Assembly (NCBI GenBank): GCA_023251805.1
Contig: JAHEYB010000016.1
Coordinates: 1-43,927, forward strand
Source of the DNA: Bacteroidota bacterium
GTDB lineage: Bacteria; Bacteroidota; Bacteroidia; 2-12-FULL-35-15
Direction: 5' to 3'
DNA length: 43,927 nt
Part shown: positions 16,791-24,580 of the stretch, one piece after another
How positions within the stretch are numbered: the stretch's first letter is position 1
Layout: each line of letters begins with the position of its first letter
The notes under the pieces: generated by a model
Databases searched by the model: none
Seen by the model: only the letters and a program-made list of their open reading frames with translations
What the model was told of the DNA's origin: nothing
Translations under genes and position numbers: made by a program

Positions 16791-18251
16791 TTATGGCCAA
16801 TATTCATAAGCCCCTAAATCAGGAATTGTAGGAAGTGGGTGAGAAGCATTTGGACGAGGTTGCATTCTTAAATCAAACGGAACAGAAATAGCAGGATTCC
16901 CTTTGTCTACCGCAAACACTGTTGAAGAGCCCAATCTATAATTATTTATTGTAGCATCGGCAAACCCGGGGTCGCTGTTATAAGCAGAAACATAATGTCC
17001 ATCGGTAGTAATATTTCTGGTTGTTCTTACATCACAATAATCAAATTTGTAAGAGAAAAATCCCGGTCCTGCTAAAGCCAACGAATCCATTCCAACTTCC
17101 TCTGCTATATCACCATAAATAATACAGTTGCCAAAATAACAACTATCAAGCGAACGAAGAATTGCAGAGCCTCCGGAAGAAACATACCAGTTGCTTAATG
17201 CTAAAGTGGGTGTACTGCGACTATCATAAGTCCAATAATTTGCAAAAGTACAATGCTCAAATTTGTATTTTCCTCCGATAGTAAGTGCCGCAACAAATTG
17301 TCCGCAATTAGCAAACACACAATTCACAGCACGAATGTGAGCACCTTGTCCGAATAAAGCAGCAGCCGACATATTTTTTACAATGGTATTTGATAAGCGA
17401 AGTGTAGGAACAGTCAATGATGCAACAGTATCTACTTGAATTCCTATTCCTCCATTTTTTATTACAGCCCAATCCACAATATTATTTTTACTCAAAGGGG
17501 AAAACCATATTTTTCCCCATTGCCCTGGAACATCTTTATATTCCGGCTCTAAGCGGTCGCCCTGAAATGTTACTTCGTTTAAATAACTTCCTAAAATTTC
17601 TAAAGTACCTTCTTTATAAACCCAAAGTACAGAATGATTGTGCATGTAGACTTTTGCTCCGGCAGGAATGGTAACAATAGTAGCCGAATCCACAACTAAG
17701 TAGCCAAATACTAAATGTGGTTTGTCTATAGGGAAAGTATAATTTGTCCCCGGAGGAGTAATCACTGAATAAAATTTTCCAGGGTCGGGCTTATGCAAAT
17801 ACACATCTTGTCCAATCGCAATCAATTTCACATCTTGAATATTTCCATTCGTTTCAAAAATGATGGAATCTTTTATCAGCAAAGGAGCAGTTCCGGATGG
17901 ATTTACATATACCTGAACAAAAACATACATACTATCGCCACCTAAAATTTCGATATCATTTAAAACAGGCATAGTTGATGTAGTAGAAACACCATCAATG
18001 TTTAGTTTAAAGGCGGAGCCAGAACCACCGGCTAAATAAGCTTTTGAAATATTAATGGCTTGGTCGTGCTTATTGTAAATGCGAAACACTTTAGTAACAG
18101 AACCTGCAAAATGAAAAACGGTATCAAATAAAACGGTATCGGCTGAAAATTCGAGCTTAGCAGAAGAGTCCGTAATAAGTTCATCTTTTTTACAAGACGA
18201 TAACGCAACAATAAAAAGTAAGCAAAAAGGTAGAATTCGTTTCAGGTTCAT
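16791..18251 (-). CDS. Surface-type lipoprotein with beta-helix fold
   Basis: A 486-aa lipoprotein. Seen: signal peptide with lipobox LSSC (Cys20), followed at once by KKDE, which fits the K-(D/E)2 surface-export signal described for Capnocytophaga lipoproteins. Then comes an Ig-like domain (about 30-150, with SADTVLFDTVF and the NxHDQAINIS segment), a right-handed beta-helix region (about 190-440) and a C-terminal IPDLGAYEYWP motif common at the end of Bacteroidota beta-helix proteins. It lies inverted between the PorP/SprF gene and the giant SPOR gene. No catalytic polysaccharide-lyase residues can be picked out. Surface display is inferred from the KKDE sequence. Confidence 0.8.
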   Translation of the reverse strand: MNLKRILPFCLLFIVALSSCKKDELITDSSAKLEFSADTVLFDTVFHFAGSVTKVFRIYNKHDQAINISKAYLAGGSGSAFKLNIDGVSTTSTMPVLNDIEILGGDSMYVFVQVYVNPSGTAPLLIKDSIIFETNGNIQDVKLIAIGQDVYLHKPDPGKFYSVITPPGTNYTFPIDKPHLVFGYLVVDSATIVTIPAGAKVYMHNHSVLWVYKEGTLEILGSYLNEVTFQGDRLEPEYKDVPGQWGKIWFSPLSKNNIVDWAVIKNGGIGIQVDTVASLTVPTLRLSNTIVKNMSAAALFGQGAHIRAVNCVFANCGQFVAALTIGGKYKFEHCTFANYWTYDSRSTPTLALSNWYVSSGGSAILRSLDSCYFGNCIIYGDIAEEVGMDSLALAGPGFFSYKFDYCDVRTTRNITTDGHYVSAYNSDPGFADATINNYRLGSSTVFAVDKGNPAISVPFDLRMQPRPNASHPLPTIPDLGAYEYWP

Positions 18252-18255
18252 AGTG

Positions 18256-18263
18256 CAAATATA
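18256..18263 (-). promoter_or_regulatory. TAnnTTTG box 4 nt before the lipoprotein start codon
   Basis: Minus-strand TATATTTG (18263-18256) is followed by CACT and then ATG (18251). An exact -7 consensus this close to the start codon predicts a leaderless or near-leaderless mRNA. No good -33 TTTG is seen upstream. Confidence 0.55.
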
Positions 18264-18372
18264 GCGTATGCAATAAAAGAAACGGATTTTGGGCTTTATT
18301 ATTTTGATAGGGGGGAAATTGCTCTGAAACTATGGAATTTCCTCAGAAATAGCATCAATCAATAAAATAACT

Positions 18373-18380
18373 TAAATTTG
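18373..18380 (+). promoter_or_regulatory. TAnnTTTG box upstream of the giant SPOR gene
   Basis: TAAATTTG is an exact -7 match. Transcription would start near 18386, so the in-frame ATG at 18382 could not be used. This supports the ATG at 18493 with a leader of about 107 nt. A TGGAATTTC..CTCAGAAA element lies at 18330-18350, shared with the region upstream of the gene at 26262. Confidence 0.5.
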
Positions 18381-18492
18381 TATGTTAAGGTGGTGTATAA
18401 TATCGTTTTTAAGCTTACAACGTGTTGTAAATCACTATTTTATTAATTATCAGCTAAAGCACAATTCTTCTCACAATGTGAGAATACTCTAT

Positions 18493-21400
18493 ATGAACAA
18501 GCAGGTAAGGTTTATTTACTTATTGCTAATAACGTTTGTTTTCAGCACGCGCACAGCTTCGGCTCAAACAACTTTTGGTTCTGAAGAAGAATTAAAAACG
18601 CAAGCTGCCAAACTCTTTGATAATGATGAGTTTGAAGAGGCCTATCCTTTGTATTCCCAACTTACGAGTATCTATCCAAAAGACGCAAATTTTAATTATC
18701 GATTGGGCGTTTGTATGCTATACGCCAGCGATGACAAAGAAAAACCCATCGCTTTTTTAGAATTTGCCGCAAATAAACCCGATGTTGACAAAGAGGCCTT
18801 GTTTTATTTGGCAAAAGCATACCATTTGAATTATCGTTTTGATGATGCGATAAAAGGATACACGCAATACAAGAACGTTGCATCTGCTGCAAAGGCCGAG
18901 AAATTGATGGTGGACCGACAAATTGAAATGTGTAAGAATGGTAAAAAATTATTGCGCAACTTAACCGATTTGGTAGTAATTGAGAAAAAAGAAATGAGTC
19001 GCAACGATTTTTACCGCTCCTACGATATTTCCGGTATTGGTGGAAAGCTATTGGCTAAGCCGGATGAAGATGTTTTTAAAACATCACTCGATAAAAAGAA
19101 AAAAGAAAAATCAATTATTTATCTTGCTTCCAACAACAATCAAGTATTTTTTTCCAGCTATGGTGATAATATGGATCAAGGGAAAGATATTTACATTATT
19201 CGAAAACTCCCTACAGGAGAATGGAGTAAACCCCAAACACTTGGTTATCCTGTTAACACCGAGTATGATGAAGATTTTCCTTTTCTTCATCCAAATGGAA
19301 AAGTATTGTATTTCTGCTCCAAAGGACATAATTCTATGGGTGGTTACGATATTTATAAAACTACTTTAAACGAAGAAACAAATACCTGGAACAAACCTGT
19401 AAATCTCGATTTTCCTATTAATACTCCGGATGATGACGTGTTGTATGTCACAAATGAAGATGAAAAAGAGGCTTTCTTTTCTTCTGCTCGTGCAAGTAAA
19501 AGTGGGAAGACGGCAGTTTATCACATCAATGTTGAACGTAAACCAATCGACATTACAATCATCAAAGGTGCGGTAGTAAAAAATCGTGATAACCAAGCGC
19601 TGGATGTTAAGATTACTGTGAAGGACCTTACAGACAATGTAATACTTGGAATATTTAATTCAAAAGCCGTTAATGGAGTTTATTTAATAAATATTCCTAA
19701 CGGTGGCAAGTTTTTATTTACTGTAGAAGCAACAGGATTTGCAACACAATCAGATGTGGTGGAAGTGCCTGTTCAATATGTGTTTCGTCCAATGAAGCAA
19801 GAAATTAGTTATGAAGAAGGAACAGACAAATTGATAATAAAAAATTTATTTGATGAAGTATTGGACGATGCAAGTTATTTGCTGGCATTAAATTTCATAA
19901 AAGAAAAATCCAAAATGGATGTTAATGTGAACGAAGCTTCTACAATTAATTCCACTGCAATTAAAGATACTTCAGCTACTACCTCTGTTGCGGCTACAAC
20001 AAATTCAAAAGACAAAACAAGCAATCAAAATGCAAAGCTCAGTAACGATGACATTGTGAAAATTGGTTATTCAGATGCCGAGGAAGTTGCTAACGAAGCA
20101 ACAGATTTAAAAGAACAAGCAAATGTTGCTCTCGTATTGGCAAATCAAAAAAATGAGCTGGCAATTAATAAAGCAAAAGAGGCAGAACAATTAATGAGTG
20201 ATGCTTCTAAGATGGATGATAATGTGAAAAAGCAGGCCACTATTGAAGAAGCAAATGCTGCAACAAAAGAAGCAGAAGATTTAAATCAGGAAACAGTTGC
20301 AGCTTTTAATCTTGCTAAAAAGATTGAATTTAGAGCATCCGCAAAAGAGCAAGAAGCGGATTTATCCTTGCAATATGCAAAAGATTTAGAAGCAGCTGTA
20401 AAATCTAAAAATACAGATCCTGTTTTGTTTGCGAAGCTGGAAGAACAGCAGAAAAAACTAGATGCGCTTGCTGAACAAAATAACAATCCAACTTTAGCTA
20501 ATAGTTTAAAGATGGATGTTGATAATAAAAAACGTGAATGGGAAAAAGCTGTTCAAACTTCCGCTGATATAAAACAAGAGATAGCTGATAACGAAGCGTT
20601 AATCATTACAACACAAGAGGAAGCAGACAAAGAAAAAAATGCTAAAGTAAAACAAGGTTTACTGGATCAGGTTACAGGCTTAAAGATGGATACCGAAGAC
20701 AGTAAAAAGGATTTGGCTTTAAACGAACAAAAAGTTATTCAACTTCAAAAGGATTATAATGGCGCTGTAAACGAAACCACCTTGGTTAGTAGTGTATATG
20801 ATAACGCCAAAGCTGTTACAAATGAAAAAGCGGCTGCTGATGTTGCCATGATCGACAAAGCTAAATTAGAAGCTCAGGTAAATACGATTAAAAATACTAC
20901 CACCGATAATTCAACAGTTGGTAATGCTGTGGTTGACAATAAAACAGTTGACAATACAGCAGTAGACAATAAAGCGGTAGACAATGCTGTGGTGGATAAT
21001 AAAACAGTAGACAATAAAACGGTAGACAATACTGTATTAGATAATGCTGTAGTTAAAGTTGATTATTCTAAAAAGTTTACAGACGAAATTGCTTCAACAG
21101 ATAATATTACAAATGAATTAGAAAGAGAAAACAAAAAGGTTGATGTGTTAAAAGAGTGGACTGCATCTATTAATGAAGATTTAACGAATAAGAAAGCAGA
21201 AGTAAAGACTGAAAAAGATAAAACAAAGAAAAAAGAATTAAACACAGAGATTGCTGCCCTTGAAAAAGAATTAAAAGAAAAACAAAAAACAACTTCAACT
21301 GCCTTAGCAACTGTTGAGAAATTGAAAAAAGACGGTGTTGTTGTAGCTGATAATACAGCAAAAACAACCGATAACGCAACAACAGACAATTCAACCCCGG

Positions 21401-24252
21401 TAAATATTAATAAGAAGTATAGCGATGAAATTGCAGCAACAGATAATATTTCTAGTGCAACAGATAGAGATAAGGCAAAAGCGGATATTTTGATTAGCTG
21501 GAGCAAAGCAATTGATGCAGATGTGGCAAAGAAAAAGCTGGATATGGATGCAAGTTCTGACCCAGAAATGAAAGCCTTGCTGGCAATTAAAATTAAACAA
21601 GGAGAAGATTTAGCAAAAGAAAAACAACAGGAAGCTGACCGATTGAAAAATCCTAGTCTTGTTACTAATAAAACAGTAGACAATAAAGCAGTTGACAATG
21701 CTGTGGTGGATAATAAAATAGTAGACAATACTGTAGTGGATAATAAAACAGTAGACAATACTGTAGTGGATAATAAAACAGTAGACAATGCTGTAGTGGA
21801 TAATAAAACAGTAGACAATGCTGTAGTGGATAATAAAACAGTAGACAATACTGTAGTGGATAATAAAACAGTAGACAATGCTGTGGTGGATAATAAAACA
21901 GTAGACAATGCTGTGGTGGATAATAAAACAGTAGACAATGCTGTGGTGGATAATAAAACAGTAGACAATGCTGTAGTGGATAATAAAACAGTAGACAATG
22001 CTGTGGTGGATAATAAAACAGTAGACAATGCTGTAGTGGATAATAAAACAGTAGACAATGCTGTGGTGGATAACACAACAAAAACAACAGATACTAGCTC
22101 CGAAACAGGTTTTGCTTACACTTCTAGTGTTGCTTCCGAGCAAGCAACAAAAGCAAACGCAATAACAAAACAAGTGGATGATTTAACAACTCAATCCAAC
22201 GATTTAAAAACCAAAGCTGCCTCAGAGAATAATGCTGCTACAAAAAATGATTTGTACGCTAAAGCCGAAGAGCTAGACAAACAGGCAGAGCAAAAACAGA
22301 TTGAGTCGGCACAAATTTTTGCGATTGCTAACAAAACAGAATATTTAGACAATCAAAACCGATTAAATCAGTTTGCAATTGCAACTAAAGGAAATACAGC
22401 GGATGATATTTCAATGGCTGAAATGATGAAAGATGAAGCGGATATTTATTTTAATCGTGCACAAAAATCACGTGACATTGCAAATAACAGTACTTCTTTT
22501 TACGATAAAGAAACTGCACTAGAAGATGCATATAAAAATGAAATGATAGCTTTGGAAAAACAAAAGAAAGCCAATACAATTTATCTAAAATATACTCCTA
22601 ATGTTGCTGTTAATTCAATAGACAATAAAGCAATAGACAATTCAACAGTAGACAATAAAGCAGTTGGCAATGCTGTAGTGGATAATAAAGCAGTTAGCAA
22701 TTCAACAGTAGAAAACAAAACAGTAGACAATTCAACAATAGAAAATAAAACGGTAGACAATGCTGTGGTAGAAAATAAAACAGTAGACAATAAAGCAATA
22801 GATAATTCAACAGTTGGCAATACAACAATAGAGAATAAAACGGTAGACAATGCTGTGGTAGGAAATAAAACAGTAGACAATAAAACAGTTGGCAATACTC
22901 TGGTGGATAACAAAACAATCGGGAATTCAAGTGCTGAAATTTTTGTGAAAACAAACGTCCCAGTTTATTCTGCGGCCAAACCAATTCCAGTTAACGAAAA
23001 ATTGCCCGAAGGATTAATTTTTAAAGTTCAGATAGGAGCATTTAGAAATCCTATTCCACAAGATTTATTTAAAGGTATGTCACCAATTACCGGAGAAACT
23101 ACTCCACAAGGCTTTACCAGGTATACAGCGGGTGTATTTACTACATTCGTTACAGCTGATAAAGTAAAAGAAGAAATAAGAGCTTTAGGATATAAAGATG
23201 CATTTGTTGTTGCATTTTTAAATGGAAAACGAATTCCAATGATAGAAGCAATGTCGATGATTGGTACGCCAGTTCCTAATAATAATCAAGTTGCTGCCAA
23301 TACAGCTGTTGACAACACTACTAAAACGACCGACAATACCACTATTGCAACAAATGTTGCAATACCTGTAAATAATTTAAATTCAAACGCTACTACTCCT
23401 GAGAATACACAAAACGTTGCTACAGTTGGTGGTTTGTTTTACACCGTTCAAATTGGTGTTTATTCTCAAGTTGTTTCTTCCAGTAAATTATATAATATTC
23501 AACCACTTTATACCGAAATTGCTCCTAACGGAAACTTTAGATACAACACCGGAATTTATAATAACATTCCTCGTGCTATTGAAGCGAAAAATATGATTGT
23601 GGATGTTGGAATCAAAGATGCTTTTGTAACTGCTTACTATAATGGTAAACGTGTTTCATTACCCGAAGCTGAAAAATTAATTGCAGATGGCTCCGCAACA
23701 TTCTCTTCTGCACCTAATTTAAATGCATTGCCAACTTTTACTGCTTCGTCCTCTCGACCGGCAACTAATCCTGGAGCAACAGCTAGTGTTACTCCACCAG
23801 TTAATGCTACAGAAAGAGTAAAACCTCAACCTACTGAAACTGTTAGTGCTGGTAAAACAAATCCTCCTGTAAATACTAATCCAACAGAAGCAAACGTTGT
23901 TACTGCTACTCCGGTGGTAAGTGATCAAGTAAAAGCTGCTGCCGAAGCTAGTAATGTAATGCAAATTGATTCGGGTGTAGTTTTTAAAGTTCAGATTGGC
24001 GCTTTCAGAGAAGAAATTCCATTAGAAATTGCAAATAAATTTTTGAAGATTTCTAAAAAGGGAGTTAAAAATTATAAAGACGCAAATGGCTTAACGATAT
24101 ACACGGTTGGAACTTACAAAACTTACGCAGAAGCAAACACCGTGAGGACAGAAGTAGTGAATGAAGCAGCAATTGTTGATGCATTTATCATTGCATATAA
24201 AGATGGACTAAAAATTACAATAGAAGAGGCGAGGGCTTTGTCAGGAAATTAA
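18493..24252 (+). CDS. Giant TPR-PD40-CRD protein with pentapeptide arrays and three SPOR domains (PorE-like, SPOR-anchored)
   Basis: A 1919-aa exported protein. I chose the ATG at 18493, which gives a signal peptide (1-24, ending ASA|Q); the in-frame ATG at 18382 sits against the promoter box. Seen in order: TPR helices (about 30-130), PD40/WD40-type propeller segments (about 210-350, with VFFSSYGDNMDQGKDIYI and EDFPFLHPNGKVLYFCS), a carboxypeptidase-regulatory-like beta domain (about 355-430), Ala/Lys/Glu-rich coiled coil (about 515-800), pentapeptide array 1 (809-853), two related ~80-aa helical modules, array 2 (1057-1196), coiled coil, array 3 (1376-1480), then SPOR domains starting at about 1507, 1647 and 1828 (each F.VQIGAF/V... 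ending DAFV.A...GK). SPOR domains bind glycan strands lacking stem peptides. The N-terminal order equals that of the T9SS protein PorE, which has an OmpA-type domain instead. The cell-wall-anchored role is inferred. Confidence 0.85.
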   Translation: MNKQVRFIYLLLITFVFSTRTASAQTTFGSEEELKTQAAKLFDNDEFEEAYPLYSQLTSIYPKDANFNYRLGVCMLYASDDKEKPIAFLEFAANKPDVDKEALFYLAKAYHLNYRFDDAIKGYTQYKNVASAAKAEKLMVDRQIEMCKNGKKLLRNLTDLVVIEKKEMSRNDFYRSYDISGIGGKLLAKPDEDVFKTSLDKKKKEKSIIYLASNNNQVFFSSYGDNMDQGKDIYIIRKLPTGEWSKPQTLGYPVNTEYDEDFPFLHPNGKVLYFCSKGHNSMGGYDIYKTTLNEETNTWNKPVNLDFPINTPDDDVLYVTNEDEKEAFFSSARASKSGKTAVYHINVERKPIDITIIKGAVVKNRDNQALDVKITVKDLTDNVILGIFNSKAVNGVYLINIPNGGKFLFTVEATGFATQSDVVEVPVQYVFRPMKQEISYEEGTDKLIIKNLFDEVLDDASYLLALNFIKEKSKMDVNVNEASTINSTAIKDTSATTSVAATTNSKDKTSNQNAKLSNDDIVKIGYSDAEEVANEATDLKEQANVALVLANQKNELAINKAKEAEQLMSDASKMDDNVKKQATIEEANAATKEAEDLNQETVAAFNLAKKIEFRASAKEQEADLSLQYAKDLEAAVKSKNTDPVLFAKLEEQQKKLDALAEQNNNPTLANSLKMDVDNKKREWEKAVQTSADIKQEIADNEALIITTQEEADKEKNAKVKQGLLDQVTGLKMDTEDSKKDLALNEQKVIQLQKDYNGAVNETTLVSSVYDNAKAVTNEKAAADVAMIDKAKLEAQVNTIKNTTTDNSTVGNAVVDNKTVDNTAVDNKAVDNAVVDNKTVDNKTVDNTVLDNAVVKVDYSKKFTDEIASTDNITNELERENKKVDVLKEWTASINEDLTNKKAEVKTEKDKTKKKELNTEIAALEKELKEKQKTTSTALATVEKLKKDGVVVADNTAKTTDNATTDNSTPVNINKKYSDEIAATDNISSATDRDKAKADILISWSKAIDADVAKKKLDMDASSDPEMKALLAIKIKQGEDLAKEKQQEADRLKNPSLVTNKTVDNKAVDNAVVDNKIVDNTVVDNKTVDNTVVDNKTVDNAVVDNKTVDNAVVDNKTVDNTVVDNKTVDNAVVDNKTVDNAVVDNKTVDNAVVDNKTVDNAVVDNKTVDNAVVDNKTVDNAVVDNKTVDNAVVDNTTKTTDTSSETGFAYTSSVASEQATKANAITKQVDDLTTQSNDLKTKAASENNAATKNDLYAKAEELDKQAEQKQIESAQIFAIANKTEYLDNQNRLNQFAIATKGNTADDISMAEMMKDEADIYFNRAQKSRDIANNSTSFYDKETALEDAYKNEMIALEKQKKANTIYLKYTPNVAVNSIDNKAIDNSTVDNKAVGNAVVDNKAVSNSTVENKTVDNSTIENKTVDNAVVENKTVDNKAIDNSTVGNTTIENKTVDNAVVGNKTVDNKTVGNTLVDNKTIGNSSAEIFVKTNVPVYSAAKPIPVNEKLPEGLIFKVQIGAFRNPIPQDLFKGMSPITGETTPQGFTRYTAGVFTTFVTADKVKEEIRALGYKDAFVVAFLNGKRIPMIEAMSMIGTPVPNNNQVAANTAVDNTTKTTDNTTIATNVAIPVNNLNSNATTPENTQNVATVGGLFYTVQIGVYSQVVSSSKLYNIQPLYTEIAPNGNFRYNTGIYNNIPRAIEAKNMIVDVGIKDAFVTAYYNGKRVSLPEAEKLIADGSATFSSAPNLNALPTFTASSSRPATNPGATASVTPPVNATERVKPQPTETVSAGKTNPPVNTNPTEANVVTATPVVSDQVKAAAEASNVMQIDSGVVFKVQIGAFREEIPLEIANKFLKISKKGVKNYKDANGLTIYTVGTYKTYAEANTVRTEVVNEAAIVDAFIIAYKDGLKITIEEARALSGN
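20917..21051 (+). repeat. Pentapeptide-unit array 1 (9 units of 15 bp)
   Basis: Nine consecutive in-frame 15-bp units encode VDNxx-type pentads (VGNAV, VDNKT, VDNTA, VDNKA and so on, ending LDNAV). Units differ by scattered substitutions, so this array is older or less homogenised than array 2. Confidence 0.95.
21661..22080 (+). repeat. Pentapeptide-unit array 2 (28 units; 13 near-identical 30-bp copies)
   Basis: Two diverged 15-bp units (21661-21690) are followed by thirteen 30-bp copies (21691-22080) encoding VDN(A/T)V-VDNKT. Most copies are identical except for two recurring changes (ACT/GCT and GTA/GTG). Because 30 bp is a multiple of 3, gain or loss of copies keeps the reading frame. 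Confidence 0.97.
22618..22932 (+). repeat. Pentapeptide-unit array 3 (21 units of 15 bp)
   Basis: Twenty-one in-frame pentads with more varied sequence (IDNKA, VSNST, VENKT, IENKT, VGNTT, VGNTL and so on). V/I at position 1 and N at position 3 are invariant, while position 2 varies between D, G, E and S. The array lies just before the first SPOR domain. Confidence 0.95.
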
Positions 24253-24260
24253 TTTTAAAT

Positions 24261-24566
24261 ATGAATATTGAAAATTTCGATAAACAACAACACGATTTAG
24301 ATACTGATTCGGATGTATTAATTGCTCCGGAAGAGGTTGCTGTTGAAGGAAAACAATTGATAGTTTACAACGATGATTTTAATACCTTCGATCATGTAAT
24401 TGAATCATTGATAAAAGTTTGTAAGCACGACCCTATTCAAGCGGAACAATGTACTTTTTTGATTCATTACAAAGGAAAATGTTCGGTAAAAAAAGGCGCT
24501 TATGAAGTTTTAGAACCAATGTGTACAGCATTGTTGGAAAGAGGAATTACTGCGGAGATAGAATAA
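24261..24566 (+). CDS. clpS: ATP-dependent Clp protease adaptor ClpS
   Basis: A 101-aa adaptor that delivers N-degron substrates to ClpA/ClpC-ClpP. Seen: a flexible N-terminal tail (1-30), the start of the core fold VYNDDFNTFDHVIESL (conserved NDD followed by the helix that forms the hydrophobic pocket), and the middle H-Y-KGKC.VKKG segment and C-terminal strand. The length matches Bacteroidota ClpS. It starts 8 bp after the stop of the giant SPOR gene and is followed by the M48 gene after 14 bp, so the latter two are probably co-transcribed. Confidence 0.9.
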   Translation: MNIENFDKQQHDLDTDSDVLIAPEEVAVEGKQLIVYNDDFNTFDHVIESLIKVCKHDPIQAEQCTFLIHYKGKCSVKKGAYEVLEPMCTALLERGITAEIE

Positions 24567-24580
24567 AAATAAAAGAGTTT

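Noticed and set aside
18382..18492. N-terminal extension of the giant SPOR protein
   Set aside because: The upstream ATG lies 1 nt after a TAAATTTG promoter box, and the extension destroys the signal peptide; the start at 18493 fits better.
21063..22076. Long minus-strand open frames opposite the SPOR gene (LSTTALSTVL and IIHYSIVYCF type repeats)
   Set aside because: They are shadows of the 15/30-bp coding repeat, which lacks stops in several frames. The plus frame has a signal peptide and flanking recognisable domains.
21661..22080. Regular 30-bp repeats as a possible CRISPR array
   Set aside because: There are no variable spacers; copies are directly abutting, in frame and protein-coding, and no cas genes are near.
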